The notes: generated by a model not told the origin, from the sequence alone. 64,000 bases of DNA from Mycolicibacterium sp. MU0053 (GCF_963378095.1 NZ_OY726397.1:4960001-5024000), one strand, 5' to 3'. Counted from the stretch's first letter, positions 23,742-33,184 are shown. Translations and numbers: made by a program.

Positions 23742-25919
23742 TCACTTGAGCAGCGGGTCGCGCGGTAGGCCGAGGATGCGTTCGGCGATCTGATTGCGGG
23801 TGACCTCGGACGTACCGCCGGCGATCGTCATGCCGCGGGCGCCGAGTACCAGCAGTCCGGACACCTTCGCCGGGGCGGTCAGCAGTGCGACGTCGGCACC
23901 GAACAACTCCGCGGTCAGTCCGGCGCGGTCCACCACGTGGTCGGCGATCAGCAGTTTGGTCACGTTGCCTTCGGGTCCCGGTTCGGCGCCGGCCACACTG
24001 CGGGCGACCCGACGCAGATTCAGCAGGCGCAGGGCATGCTCGTCGGCCAGGAATCGGCCGGCCCGTTCCACGGAACCCGCGACGCGCTCACCGTACCGTT
24101 GGGTCGCCTCGGCGATGGCGGCCACGGCTCCACGGCTGGCCGAGACCCCGCCGCCACCGATACTGACCCGCTCGTTGCCCAAGGTGGCACGAGCGATCCG
24201 CCAGCCGTCACCTGCCGCGCCGACCACATCATCGTCGGGCACGAAGACATCGGTGAGGAACACCTCGTTGAACTCGGCGGCGCCGGTGATCTGGCGCAGT
24301 GGGCGCACCTCGACGCCAGGGGCAGCCATATCGATGATCATCATCGTGATGCCGCCATGTTTGGATGCCCCCGGATCCGTGCGCACCGTGGCGAGGCCGA
24401 GTTGGCAGTACTGCGCACCGCTGGTCCAGACCTTCTGGCCGTTGACAACCCAACCGCCGTCGGTGCGAACACCTTTCGTGCTCACCGCGGCCGCGTCGGA
24501 ACCCGCGCCGGGCTCGGAGAACAACTGACACCACACCTGCCGGCCACGCAACGCGGGCTCGACGAGCCGGTCGATCTGTTCCTGGCTGCCGTGCTGGATC
24601 AGGGTCAACACCGTCCAACTGGTGATGCCCAGATCGGGTCGTTTGATGTCGGCAGCGGCCATCTCCTGCTCGATGACGAGCTGCTCCACCGCGTCCGCGG
24701 CCCGACCCCACGGCCTCGGCCAGTGCGGCATCAGGAATCCGGTCTCGATCAACCGGGCCCGCACCTGTGCTTCGTCGAGGTCGGCCCACGACGAGACCTC
24801 GCGCCGGATCTCGCTGCGCAACTGCTCGGCTTCCGGCGGCAGGTTGATCGAGTTGCCCCGCACCACACCCTTGCACGTCAGCTCGAAGACATCGGCCGGG
24901 GCCAGTCGTCCACCGAAGAGGCCGCGCACCGTCAACGCGCGCCGCAACTGCAGGTGCGCATCGTGCTCCCAGGTGAACCCGATGCCCCCGTGCACCTGGA
25001 TGTTCAGCTCGGCGTTGTGCACGTAGGCGTCGAATGCGAGCGTCGCAGCCGCGGCGGCCATCAGCTCGAACTCCTGCTCGGCGGCAGCACCGGCCGCGGC
25101 CGCCCGCGCCGCGTCCCATACCGTCGCGGTCGCCGATTCCGCCGCCACCAACATGTTGGCCAGGTGGTGCTTGATCGCCTGGAAGGTACCGATGGTGCGG
25201 CCGAACTGCTCCCGCACCTTCGCGTACTCCACAGCGGACTCCAGGCAATCCTGCGCTCCGCCAACGGCTTCGGCCGCAGCGATGGTCCGAGCCACCGCGA
25301 CGGCCACCGCCGCACCACCGGTGATGATGGCGGAGGGCACGAGTTCCACCTGGGCGAAGCTGACCCGACCCGATCGCCGGGTGGGGTCCAGGTTGGCCGG
25401 GACCTCGACGGTGAGCCCGTCGGCGCGGGCGTCGAGGACCACGACGTCGTCACCCACGGTCACCAGCACCAGATCGGCCAGCCCGGCGCCGAGGACCACC
25501 GCGCCGTCACCCGAACAGCGATCGCCGTCGGCGCTGACGTTGGCGTTCAGACCGACGCCGGCGGTCACCGTGCCGTCGACGAGGCCGGGCAACCAGCGCG
25601 CCCGCTGCTCGTCGCTGCCGACGGCCGCGATGATCGCCGAGGCCATCACGGTGGGGACGAATGGTCCCGGCGCAACCGCACGTCCGAACTCTTCGACCAC
25701 GACCACCAGTTCTGGCAGGCCGAAACCCGTGCCGCCGTACTCCTCGGTCACGTGCAGACCCAGCCAGCCCAGCCCGGCCACCTCAGACCAGAAGTCCGGT
25801 CGCTGTTCGGCCTCGGCATCGAGCAGGTTACGGGCGGCAGCCCGCGCCCCCCGCGCGTCCAAGAACGCCCGGACGATTCCGGCTAGTTCGCGGTGGTCTT
25901 CAGCGATTGCGATACCCAA
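23742..25919 (-). CDS. Fused double acyl-CoA dehydrogenase
   Basis: A flavoprotein of about 725 residues with two ACAD domains in tandem. Domain 1 (about 1-365) contains REQFGRTIGTFQAIKHH and HGGIGFTWEHDAH but has a shortened, degenerate middle. Domain 2 (about 380-725) contains WCQLFSEPGAGSD and NGQKVWTSGAQY, the FAD/acyl-binding block. This mimics in one chain the alpha2beta2 steroid-type ACADs. The start is uncertain; I take TTG at 25919 (GIAIAEDHREL...) after GGAG, which overlaps the kinase gene by 37 bp. The frame is open to 26027. It oxidises an acyl-CoA, probably of a bulky substrate. Confidence 0.88.
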   Translation of the reverse strand: MGIAIAEDHRELAGIVRAFLDARGARAAARNLLDAEAEQRPDFWSEVAGLGWLGLHVTEEYGGTGFGLPELVVVVEEFGRAVAPGPFVPTVMASAIIAAVGSDEQRARWLPGLVDGTVTAGVGLNANVSADGDRCSGDGAVVLGAGLADLVLVTVGDDVVVLDARADGLTVEVPANLDPTRRSGRVSFAQVELVPSAIITGGAAVAVAVARTIAAAEAVGGAQDCLESAVEYAKVREQFGRTIGTFQAIKHHLANMLVAAESATATVWDAARAAAAGAAAEQEFELMAAAAATLAFDAYVHNAELNIQVHGGIGFTWEHDAHLQLRRALTVRGLFGGRLAPADVFELTCKGVVRGNSINLPPEAEQLRSEIRREVSSWADLDEAQVRARLIETGFLMPHWPRPWGRAADAVEQLVIEQEMAAADIKRPDLGITSWTVLTLIQHGSQEQIDRLVEPALRGRQVWCQLFSEPGAGSDAAAVSTKGVRTDGGWVVNGQKVWTSGAQYCQLGLATVRTDPGASKHGGITMMIIDMAAPGVEVRPLRQITGAAEFNEVFLTDVFVPDDDVVGAAGDGWRIARATLGNERVSIGGGGVSASRGAVAAIAEATQRYGERVAGSVERAGRFLADEHALRLLNLRRVARSVAGAEPGPEGNVTKLLIADHVVDRAGLTAELFGADVALLTAPAKVSGLLVLGARGMTIAGGTSEVTRNQIAERILGLPRDPLLK

Positions 25920-27340
25920 CGGTCCTGATCTCCTTCGATGCGGTGCTGGAGCGGCGGCCAGGTTCGGCTTCGCAAGGCGCCGGAGGCCGTGCGGGTCAGG
26001 TAGTCGTCGCGCTTGATGCCGCGCCACAGTTGGGCGACATAGTCGCGCTCGGCCAACTCTCCGCGGCCGACCAGCTCCGCCAGGGCCGCGCGGCCCCCCG
26101 ACACCGATTCCGGTGGTGTTCCCAAATACCCTGCCAACTCCGCGATCTCGGCGGCATCGACCTCGGCGCCGACGCGATCCACCTCGGCGAGGAACTTCAC
26201 CAGCCGCGCTGCGCCCTTGACGTAGCGCACGGCCAACGCGTCCTCGGATCTCGCCGCGGCCCCGGACAGCGCGGCCGCGGTGGCATCGTAGACCGACGAG
26301 TAGTCCGAGCGGTGGTCGTCGTCGGGCAGTTCGACGGGTACGTCGGGGATGCCGACCACATGGGCCAGGGCCTCCACCAGTAGGCGCCGGTGCAGCATGC
26401 CGTAGATGAGGCTGTTGCCCGCGTCCGGCGAGCCGGGCGGGGCCGAGGCCCGGACGTCGACGGTCCCCGGGCTCATCGAGGCCAGTCGGGTCTCGGCGAA
26501 CAGCCGGTAGTACCAGACCCGGTCCTCATCGATGCGATGGCCCGAGAGCTGTTCGTACTCGGCGAGCCGAGCGGGGAAGTCGGTGAACGTGTCCTGCACG
26601 GTGCGCAGCGACAGCCAGGCGATATCGTCCATGGGGTCGCCGAAATGCGCCAGCTCCCAGTCGACTATCGCGGTCACCGCACCGTCGGCGTACATGAAGT
26701 TGCCCGGTCCGGTGTCGCCCTGGACCAGTACCGTCGGGCCGTCGTAACCGGGGACGTTGCGCTCGAGCCAATCGATGCAGAACCGGAGCAGCGGTGCGGG
26801 TTTGCCGTACTTGTCGACGCGCTCACGCATTGCCGCGATCTCGGCACGCACATGCCCGGGCACCGGGCCGGCGGTTCCGAGGCTCTCGATGCGTAACTCG
26901 TCCGCGTCGATGCGATGCAACGCAGCCAGTTTGGTGATGAAATCCTGAGCGGTGCGCACTTGTTCGTCGGGGTCTTTGATCAACCGGAACCAGGTCTCGC
27001 CGCCAACGCGGTCCATCAATACGGCCTGGACGACGGGATGAGCGGCCAGTACCCGCGGCACGTGTATGCCGTGCCGGTGCAGTTCGGCGATGATCTCGGC
27101 TTCCACCTGCAACGGGTGAAACGCGCTGCCGGCCGGCGACTCTCGGGGGTCGTACCGCAGGAACAGCTCCTGGCGGCCGGTGTCGGTGTCCGCATCGACG
27201 AACCACGCCTGTCGGCTGGCACCGCCGGATACCTGCTTGACGGCGACCTGGTGCGCACCGGTGACCTCGCGGATCCATTGCCTCAGGTCGTCGGGAATCC
27301 CCGGCCGCGGCGCGGTGTTGTCAGCGCTCACGTTTGCCAC
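25883..27340 (-). CDS. APH/ACAD10-like phosphotransferase family protein
   Basis: A 485-residue protein. Residues about 30-300 have the aminoglycoside-phosphotransferase kinase-like fold: GGASRQAWFVD as the glycine loop, catalytic LVQGDTGPGNFMY (Gln in place of the usual His before G-D), and metal-binding IVDWELAHFGDPMDD. Eukaryotic ACAD10/11 fuse such a kinase to an acyl-CoA dehydrogenase to process 4-hydroxyacyl-CoAs. Here the kinase gene directly precedes and overlaps an ACAD gene, suggesting an equivalent role. The last about 150 residues are an additional helical domain. Confidence 0.82.
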   Translation of the reverse strand: MANVSADNTAPRPGIPDDLRQWIREVTGAHQVAVKQVSGGASRQAWFVDADTDTGRQELFLRYDPRESPAGSAFHPLQVEAEIIAELHRHGIHVPRVLAAHPVVQAVLMDRVGGETWFRLIKDPDEQVRTAQDFITKLAALHRIDADELRIESLGTAGPVPGHVRAEIAAMRERVDKYGKPAPLLRFCIDWLERNVPGYDGPTVLVQGDTGPGNFMYADGAVTAIVDWELAHFGDPMDDIAWLSLRTVQDTFTDFPARLAEYEQLSGHRIDEDRVWYYRLFAETRLASMSPGTVDVRASAPPGSPDAGNSLIYGMLHRRLLVEALAHVVGIPDVPVELPDDDHRSDYSSVYDATAAALSGAAARSEDALAVRYVKGAARLVKFLAEVDRVGAEVDAAEIAELAGYLGTPPESVSGGRAALAELVGRGELAERDYVAQLWRGIKRDDYLTRTASGALRSRTWPPLQHRIEGDQDRWVSQSLKTTAN

Positions 27341-28175
27341 CGGTCTTGGCCGCGTTGGCCAGCCATCGCTGGACCGCGTCTCGATGTTCCTGGGTCATTC
27401 CGCTGCGGACCATCCGCTCGCTTTCCTGGCGCAGTGCCTCCTCGAGCGAAAGCCGGTGCGCGTCCAGAATGTTGGCCTTGGTCCCCGCAAAAGCATAGGT
27501 GGGCCCGGCGGCGATCTGGGCGGCCCACCGCAGGGTGGCCGCGGGCAACTCGCTGTCCTCGACAACCCGGTTGAACAGGCCCAGTTCGGTACCGGCGGCG
27601 GCGTCGATCGGACTGTCACCGATCAACAGCTCCAAGGCCTTGGCGGGTCCGACCAGCCGGGTCAGGAACCATGCCCCGCCGAAATCGCCGGAGAATGCCA
27701 GCTTCGACCAGCCGGGCACCAACCGGGCCGAACGGGCGGCGATCCGCAGGTCCGCGGCCAAGGCAATGCTCATCCCGGCACCGACAGCGGCACCCGGCAG
27801 CGCCGCGATCGTCACCTTCGGCATCGCATGCAACAGCGTGACCATTCGGGCATGCTCGGTCAACAACTCGGCGCGGGATCGCACCAACTCCTCCGGATCA
27901 CCGGTGGACACCAGCTTGGCCGAACCGCCGTCGCGCACGTCGCCACCGGCGCAGAACGCACCGCCGGCCCCGGTGATCACCACGGCCCCGACGCCGTCGT
28001 CGTCGGCAAATCGCTGCAACAATGCGGGCACCGCGGCATACATCTCGACGTGCAGGGCGTTACGACGCTGCGGCCGGTTCAACGTGATGACCCCGACGCC
28101 GTCGATGGTCTCGGCCAGCACCGTGTCGGTGCCGGTGTCCAGGGTCTGGGCCGCGCCCATGCCGGCCTGCGTCAC
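27321..28175 (-). CDS. Enoyl-CoA hydratase/isomerase family protein
   Basis: A 284-residue crotonase-fold protein. The first oxyanion-hole strand is ITLNRPQRRNAL, and the second is ITGAGGAFCAGGDVRDG with AALPGAAVGAGMSIALAADLRIA. The usual catalytic Glu region reads FSGDFGGAWFLTRLVG, so the hydratase Glu pair is not obvious and an isomerase or hydrolase activity is possible. It overlaps the kinase gene by 20 bp and the dehydratase gene by ATGA, in a run of five coupled genes. Confidence 0.88.
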   Translation of the reverse strand: MTQAGMGAAQTLDTGTDTVLAETIDGVGVITLNRPQRRNALHVEMYAAVPALLQRFADDDGVGAVVITGAGGAFCAGGDVRDGGSAKLVSTGDPEELVRSRAELLTEHARMVTLLHAMPKVTIAALPGAAVGAGMSIALAADLRIAARSARLVPGWSKLAFSGDFGGAWFLTRLVGPAKALELLIGDSPIDAAAGTELGLFNRVVEDSELPAATLRWAAQIAAGPTYAFAGTKANILDAHRLSLEEALRQESERMVRSGMTQEHRDAVQRWLANAAKTGGKRER

Positions 28176-29443
28176 CGCGGCTTACCGCGGGACAATTCGT
28201 TGTGCCGCGCCATCATTGCCGCGGCCTTGCGGCGCAGGTCCGCATCGGGCTGCGGGAGCACCACCGGACCGTACTCGCGACTCGGCAGCGCCACGGTCGC
28301 GGTGGCCGGCGCGGTGACCTCGCCGCGTTGGCTGGTCGCACGGAACTCCACATCGACTACGGCGTTCCCGTTTTCGACGCGCTTGGCGACCACTTCACCG
28401 GTGATGAACTGCGTGTCACCGATGAAGTTGAACTTACGCATCTCGTCGTGCTGGCGCACCAGCCAGCCGTCGTCGCCCATCCAGTCGGTGAGGTAGTGGG
28501 TCAACCAGCATTCGCGCATGACACCGTAGTCGTAGGCCATTGGGTTGCCGATCGACTGCGACCACTCGTTCTCCCAGTGCAGTCGTTGGGCGACGTCCGG
28601 AATTCCGGCCGCATTCTTGATGTAGAACTTGGGGACCCGCTGGCGATTCTTGTAACCGACTCGCGCGCCGCCGATTCCATAGGGACCGAAGCCGTATCCC
28701 CCGGCGTGGAAACTGATCATGTCGGTGAGGGTCAGCGGACCCTTGACCATCTTCGGCAGCGCCTCGCCGATCTGGACGTCCTCGTAGTAGCGCGGTTCGG
28801 CCCCGCGGGGGCCCTCGGCCGCATAGATCTCGTCGATCTCCGCGATCTGTTCATCGGTGTAGGTCGCGGCCGTGAGGTCCATGTACTTGCCGCGCTCCCG
28901 GGACTTCTTGCGTTCGGTGGCGATTAGGATGGTCCGCTCGATCGCGACGACCTCGGCGCGCTGGTTGATGCGCACCGCGCGCCGGATCCGGATGACGGAG
29001 CGGCCGGCGTACTCGCTGTTCTTGACCTGCGTGGTCTCCATGCCGCCGAATCCGAACAATTGATCGCCGGGCCGCACGGGCAGAAACCATTCGGTGTCCT
29101 GCCCGGACACGAAAAGGTGTACACCGGAAAACAGTCCGCGGGTGGCCTTGCGGATATCCTCGGGAATCGGGTCACCGAGCATCTTGCGCGACAGTGCGCA
29201 GTGAATCATCGGGGGCGCGATCGGTCCGCCCCACCGAGTCTTCGCCGCGTACTCGGGGTCGACGAACAGCGGGTTGTCGTCGCCGTAGCCGATCGCGAAC
29301 TGGCGGATTGCGTCGGTGCTCAACTCGCGGTGGTGTTCGTCGATACTGATGGGCGCGTCGATGCCGAGCAGCAGCTGTGCCCGCTCGATGTCCTCGTCCT
29401 TGATCGCGTGATCGAAGTCCTGCGCCTGCTCGGTCTGTGTCAT
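28172..29443 (-). CDS. Double-hotdog MaoC/FAS1-like dehydratase
   Basis: A 423-residue protein with two hotdog-like halves. The first (about 45-180) reads FAIGYGDDNPLFVDPEYA and GPIAPPMIH, the hydratase/FAS1-dehydratase N-terminal pattern. The second (about 225-400) contains DMISFHAGGYGFGPYG and TQFITGEVVAKRVENG. Such proteins hydrate or dehydrate bulky enoyl-CoA esters. The gene is followed by the crotonase gene through an ATGA overlap. The specific acyl substrate is unknown. No frameshift or truncation is seen. Confidence 0.85.
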   Translation of the reverse strand: MTQTEQAQDFDHAIKDEDIERAQLLLGIDAPISIDEHHRELSTDAIRQFAIGYGDDNPLFVDPEYAAKTRWGGPIAPPMIHCALSRKMLGDPIPEDIRKATRGLFSGVHLFVSGQDTEWFLPVRPGDQLFGFGGMETTQVKNSEYAGRSVIRIRRAVRINQRAEVVAIERTILIATERKKSRERGKYMDLTAATYTDEQIAEIDEIYAAEGPRGAEPRYYEDVQIGEALPKMVKGPLTLTDMISFHAGGYGFGPYGIGGARVGYKNRQRVPKFYIKNAAGIPDVAQRLHWENEWSQSIGNPMAYDYGVMRECWLTHYLTDWMGDDGWLVRQHDEMRKFNFIGDTQFITGEVVAKRVENGNAVVDVEFRATSQRGEVTAPATATVALPSREYGPVVLPQPDADLRRKAAAMMARHNELSRGKPR

Positions 29444-29464
29444 CGGTCGTTCTTTCCGCTCATC

Positions 29465-30691
29465 TCAGTACATCCGTATCGGTAATCTGGTCAACCCTCG
29501 AAGCGACACCGTGGGCTTGTACCGCAAGGTCTCCGGCGCGGTGGCGAGTTCCCAGTTGGGGAAGCGCTCGAGCAGCGTGGCCAGTGCCGTGCGCCCCTCC
29601 AGCCGCGCCAGCTGGTGGCCCAGGCAGTAGTGAATGCCGAAGGCGAAGGCCAAGTGCCGATTGGGTTTACGCGTCAGATCGAGCGACTCCGGGTCGTCGA
29701 ACACCGATTCGTCACGATTGGCCGAGGTGATGGCGCCGAGCACCTGCGCGCCCTTCGGGATCGAGACCCCGTGCAGCTCCATGTCCTCCAACGCGAACCG
29801 CGCGGCGCCGTCGGCAACCGGCGAGGTGAACCGCAGCAGCTCCTCGATGGCGGTGGAGTCGAGCAGCTCAGGCTGACGTCGCAACAGTTCCAATTGATCG
29901 GGATTCTCGATGAGCGTCAGCACGCTGTTGCCGATCAGGTTGGCGGTGGTGTCGTGTCCGGCCAGCAGCAGCAGGAAGACCATGGAGACGAGCTCTTTGT
30001 GGCTGAGCCGGTCACCGCCCTCGTTGGCACGGACCAGTTCGGAGATCAGGCCCTCGTCGGGATTCAGGCGCCGGGCGTCGATGAGGGCCTCGAACAGCTT
30101 GACGAGCTTGCGCGCTGTCGGGACACCCCGCAGCATGTTGCCCTGCTGGCTTCCCAACTTCTCCACGAGGAAGGCGAACTGGTCCCGGTCCTCGTCGGCG
30201 ACGCCGAGCATGGTTGCGATCACCGCGAGCGGGAGCCGAATGGCGTACTCGTGCACCAGGTCGACATCGCGTTTTGCCGCGATGTCATCGGCAAGTTTCT
30301 CGGCGATCTTGGTGATATCCGGCGCCATGGTGGAGACCAGCTTCGGGGTGAAGGCCTTGTGCACCAGGGTGCGCAGCCGCTTGTGGTCGGGGTCGTCCTT
30401 GAACACCATGGTCTGGGCGAGCATCCGCAGGCTCGGCGGCAACAGCCAGACGAACTTGCCCGCATTCGTGTTCTTCAAGACGTCGGTGGAGAACCGCTCG
30501 TCATTGAAGACGAACTGGACGTCGTCGTAGCGGGTCAACATATAGCCGCCCTTGCCCTGCAGCAGGCCGGTCGCGGTGGCCCACGACACCGGATGGTGCT
30601 CCCGCAGATAGGCGAAGCGCGCATGCGGGTGGTCGAGCATCTCGCGGGTATCGAGATCGGTTTTCTCCAGTGTGCCAATATTTTTCGACAT
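29465..30691 (-). CDS. Cytochrome P450
   Basis: A 408-residue soluble bacterial P450. The frame starts at 30703, but ATG 30691 has GGGAG at 5-nt spacing and gives MSKNIGTLEK. I-helix LLAGHDTTANLIG, ExxR EELLR, and heme loop AFGIHYCLG with Cys about 356 are intact. Partner ferredoxin and reductase genes are not in the window. It lies at the head of the minus-strand catabolic operon, 22 bp upstream of the dehydratase gene, so it may perform an early hydroxylation. Family assignment beyond bacterial class I is not attempted. Confidence 0.94.
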   Translation of the reverse strand: MSKNIGTLEKTDLDTREMLDHPHARFAYLREHHPVSWATATGLLQGKGGYMLTRYDDVQFVFNDERFSTDVLKNTNAGKFVWLLPPSLRMLAQTMVFKDDPDHKRLRTLVHKAFTPKLVSTMAPDITKIAEKLADDIAAKRDVDLVHEYAIRLPLAVIATMLGVADEDRDQFAFLVEKLGSQQGNMLRGVPTARKLVKLFEALIDARRLNPDEGLISELVRANEGGDRLSHKELVSMVFLLLLAGHDTTANLIGNSVLTLIENPDQLELLRRQPELLDSTAIEELLRFTSPVADGAARFALEDMELHGVSIPKGAQVLGAITSANRDESVFDDPESLDLTRKPNRHLAFAFGIHYCLGHQLARLEGRTALATLLERFPNWELATAPETLRYKPTVSLRGLTRLPIRMY

Positions 30692-30867
30692 TGTTACTCC
30701 CATCGACGCCCCAACTCACGCACATCCATCCAGGTTTGATTCGACGTGCCGCGGCCCACTGGGACTGCCGCCGGGCCTCCGACGGACGCCACGCACGGTA
30801 TCGCTACATCGGTCCAGACTGCCCATCCTTGCGCTCCCGCCATTACCCGTCTTTCGGCGTCGGTTCA

Positions 30868-30884
30868 TTAGTACACTGATTTCC
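30868..30884 (+). promoter_or_regulatory. Leaderless-type promoter of the crotonase gene
   Basis: TTAGTACACTGAT: TACACT (30872-30877) is a TANNNT -10 candidate exactly 7 nt before the ATG at 30885, with no Shine-Dalgarno. The layout equals that of the DUF35 gene at 23304. Confidence 0.5.
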
Positions 30885-31730
30885 ATGATTCCCGCTACCC
30901 CTGAAGATGCACTGACCCCCGAACCACCAGGCGCACCCCCGGCTCCGGACTCGCTGGAGACCATCGAATTCGATGTCCACGAGCACGTCGCGACCATCAC
31001 GTTGAACCGCCCCGATGCGCTGAACGCCATTTCGGGACGGATGGCCGAGGAGCTGGCGTGGGCATGGCGGACGGTGCGCGATACCGACGGCATCCACGTC
31101 GCGGTGTTGCGGGCCGCCGGGGACCGGGCGTTCTGCACCGGCGTCGATGTCAAGGGTGACGGCAGCTGGTTCTTCAAGACGAATGTCTGGAACACGTTCG
31201 ACCCGGGCCTGCTCATCTCCCCGAAGATCCAGCACCGCTGCTGGAAGCCCGTGGTCACCGCGGTACACGGATTGGCCGCCGGCGGAGCGCAGTATCTGAT
31301 CAACGAGTCCGACATCGTGATCTGCTCCGACGACGCCGCATTCTTCGACCCGCATGCCAACGGCGGCATCGTCTCGGCGCTGGAACCCATCGGCATGTTG
31401 CAGCGCGGGGTGCCGCTCGGGGAGGTGCTGCGCTGGGCGTTGATGGGCACCGAGGAACGCATCTCGGCGGCCACTGCGCAGCGCATCGGACTGGTCTCCG
31501 AGGTGGTGGCCCGCGACCAGCTGTGGGAGCGGGCAAATGACATCGCCACGCAGATCGCAGCGCGCAGCCCGCAGGCGATACAGGGCACCATCCGCGCGAT
31601 ATGGGAATCTTTAGACATGACCCGGTCGACCGCCCTCCAGAACGGCATGGCCTACACCCACATCGGCAACCCACCCCTGGCGGAGCGGCGGGCCGCACCG
31701 CGCCGCAACGGTCCACCGCTTTACCGGTGA
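30885..31730 (+). CDS. Enoyl-CoA hydratase/isomerase family protein
   Basis: A 281-residue crotonase. The frame is open to 30672, but the ATG at 30885 sits just after a -10-like box and begins MIPATPEDAL. ITLNRPDALNAISG and RAFCTGVDVKGDG form the oxyanion hole; GLAAGGAQYLINESDIVI is the CoA-binding helix. The active-site region DPHANGGIVSALEPIG lacks the standard hydratase Glu context, so the reaction may be isomerase- or lyase-like. The tail has RRAAPRRNG. It overlaps the double GntR gene by GTGA, so enzyme and regulator are coexpressed. Confidence 0.9.
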   Translation: MIPATPEDALTPEPPGAPPAPDSLETIEFDVHEHVATITLNRPDALNAISGRMAEELAWAWRTVRDTDGIHVAVLRAAGDRAFCTGVDVKGDGSWFFKTNVWNTFDPGLLISPKIQHRCWKPVVTAVHGLAAGGAQYLINESDIVICSDDAAFFDPHANGGIVSALEPIGMLQRGVPLGEVLRWALMGTEERISAATAQRIGLVSEVVARDQLWERANDIATQIAARSPQAIQGTIRAIWESLDMTRSTALQNGMAYTHIGNPPLAERRAAPRRNGPPLYR

Positions 31731-33184
31731 CCGGAGTGAGTCAGGAGATGATCGCTCCGCGCATCGATTCGCGGAAGGCCAAGCTGGCCGGTCGAGCTGC
31801 CGAGCAGATTGTCGCCGACGTCATCGAGTTGGGCTGGCCGGTCGGCCACGTCCTGGGTTCCGAAGCCGAACTGCTGGAGCGATACGGCGTCAGTCGGGCC
31901 GTGCTGCGCGAGGCGGTGCGCTTGGTGGAGCACCAGCGGGTGGCCCGCATGCGGCGCGGTACCGGCGGCGGCCTCGTCATCGACGAGCCCCATATCGACG
32001 CCGTGATCGGCCCCGCGATCATCTACCTGCTGCGGGTCGACGCGACCCTGGACGACATCTTCGACACCCGGATGCTCCTCGAGCAGCTGGCCGCCGAGAT
32101 CGCCTCGCAGCGGGCCGGCGAAAACGACATCGCCGAGCTCCGCGCGACCCTGGAACGCGAGGCTGCCGGTGCGGCCGGTGACTACCGTCTGCTACACGCC
32201 CACGTCGCCGCCCTGACCGGAAATCCGGTGTTGGAGCTGTTCGTCGAAACGTTCAGCCAGGTCAGCAACTTCTACTTCGCCGACGAGGCGGCGCTGCCCA
32301 GCGACATGGCCCACGAGGTGTGCCGGGCGCACGACGCCATCGCCCGGGCCGTCCTGGCCAACGATCCCGGGCTCGCGCGGGAACGGATGCGCCGTCACCT
32401 CAGCGCCGAGGCCGACTTCATCCGACGACAGCCCGACACCGTGCAGCGGCTCGATCCGGCGGTGGCGCTCGCGGGCTCGTTGACCGACAAACGCGGCGAG
32501 GCGTTGGCGCGGCAGTTGTTCACCGACATCGTCACGGCCGACGCCAAACCCGGCACCTTCATCGGGTCGGAGACCGCGCTGATGGCACGGCATCAGGCCA
32601 GCCGGGCCGTGGTGCGGGAGGCCATTCGCATCCTCGAGTACCACCAGATCGCGCTCACCCGGCGCGGACCCGGGGGCGGGCTGTTCGTGGCCGAGCCGGA
32701 CAGCTCCGCACTCGCCGACGTCATCGCCATTTTCCTGCGCCGGCGCGGAGTGCAGGTTCGCCACATCAGCGAGCTGCGCACGGGTCTGGAATTGGCGGTG
32801 ATCGAACGGGCAGCGGCCCGGCTCCACACCGCTTCCACGGCGACCGCCGAGACCATGACGGCACGCCTCGAACATTCGCTGCGCGCGGAAACCGAGCAGG
32901 GCCCGGAGCTGGCGTTCAGTCGCGGCGAAGACTTCCACTCGACACTGGGCAGCCTCACCGGCAACCCGGCCTTGCAGCTCGTTCACCACGTCACGATGCG
33001 GCTGGGCTGGCAGTTCTTCTCGCAGCTGGCCAGCGGCAACCCGCAGGTCAGCGCGATCTCCGCGCCGGCGGCCCTGGAACCGGTGCACCGCGAGATCACC
33101 GAGGCCCTGCTGGCCGGTGACGCCGAAGTGGCGTTGATGCGGATGCGTGCCCACCTGAATATCACCGGCCGCACCCCCTCCTGA
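31727..33184 (+). CDS. Tandem double GntR-FCD regulator
   Basis: A protein of about 485 residues, twice the normal FadR-type length. Module 1 has a winged HTH (LLERYGVSRAVLREAVR, about 55-72, and RRGTGGGLVI) and an FCD ligand domain to about 225. Module 2 repeats both: ALMARHQASRAVVREAIR with RRGPGGGLFV, then a second FCD with LTGNPALQLVHH mirroring LTGNPVLELFVE in module 1. Both HTHs look intact. FadR regulators normally dimerise, so this is a covalent pseudo-dimer. The GTG start forms a GTGA overlap with the crotonase gene; GTG 31736 and ATG 31748 are alternatives. Ligand presumably an acyl-CoA of the pathway. Confidence 0.88.
   Translation: MTGVSQEMIAPRIDSRKAKLAGRAAEQIVADVIELGWPVGHVLGSEAELLERYGVSRAVLREAVRLVEHQRVARMRRGTGGGLVIDEPHIDAVIGPAIIYLLRVDATLDDIFDTRMLLEQLAAEIASQRAGENDIAELRATLEREAAGAAGDYRLLHAHVAALTGNPVLELFVETFSQVSNFYFADEAALPSDMAHEVCRAHDAIARAVLANDPGLARERMRRHLSAEADFIRRQPDTVQRLDPAVALAGSLTDKRGEALARQLFTDIVTADAKPGTFIGSETALMARHQASRAVVREAIRILEYHQIALTRRGPGGGLFVAEPDSSALADVIAIFLRRRGVQVRHISELRTGLELAVIERAAARLHTASTATAETMTARLEHSLRAETEQGPELAFSRGEDFHSTLGSLTGNPALQLVHHVTMRLGWQFFSQLASGNPQVSAISAPAALEPVHREITEALLAGDAEVALMRMRAHLNITGRTPS

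Noticed and set aside
23937..25886. 649-residue plus-strand frame antisense to the fused ACAD
   Set aside because: No recognisable domain; mirror of the ACAD codon pattern.
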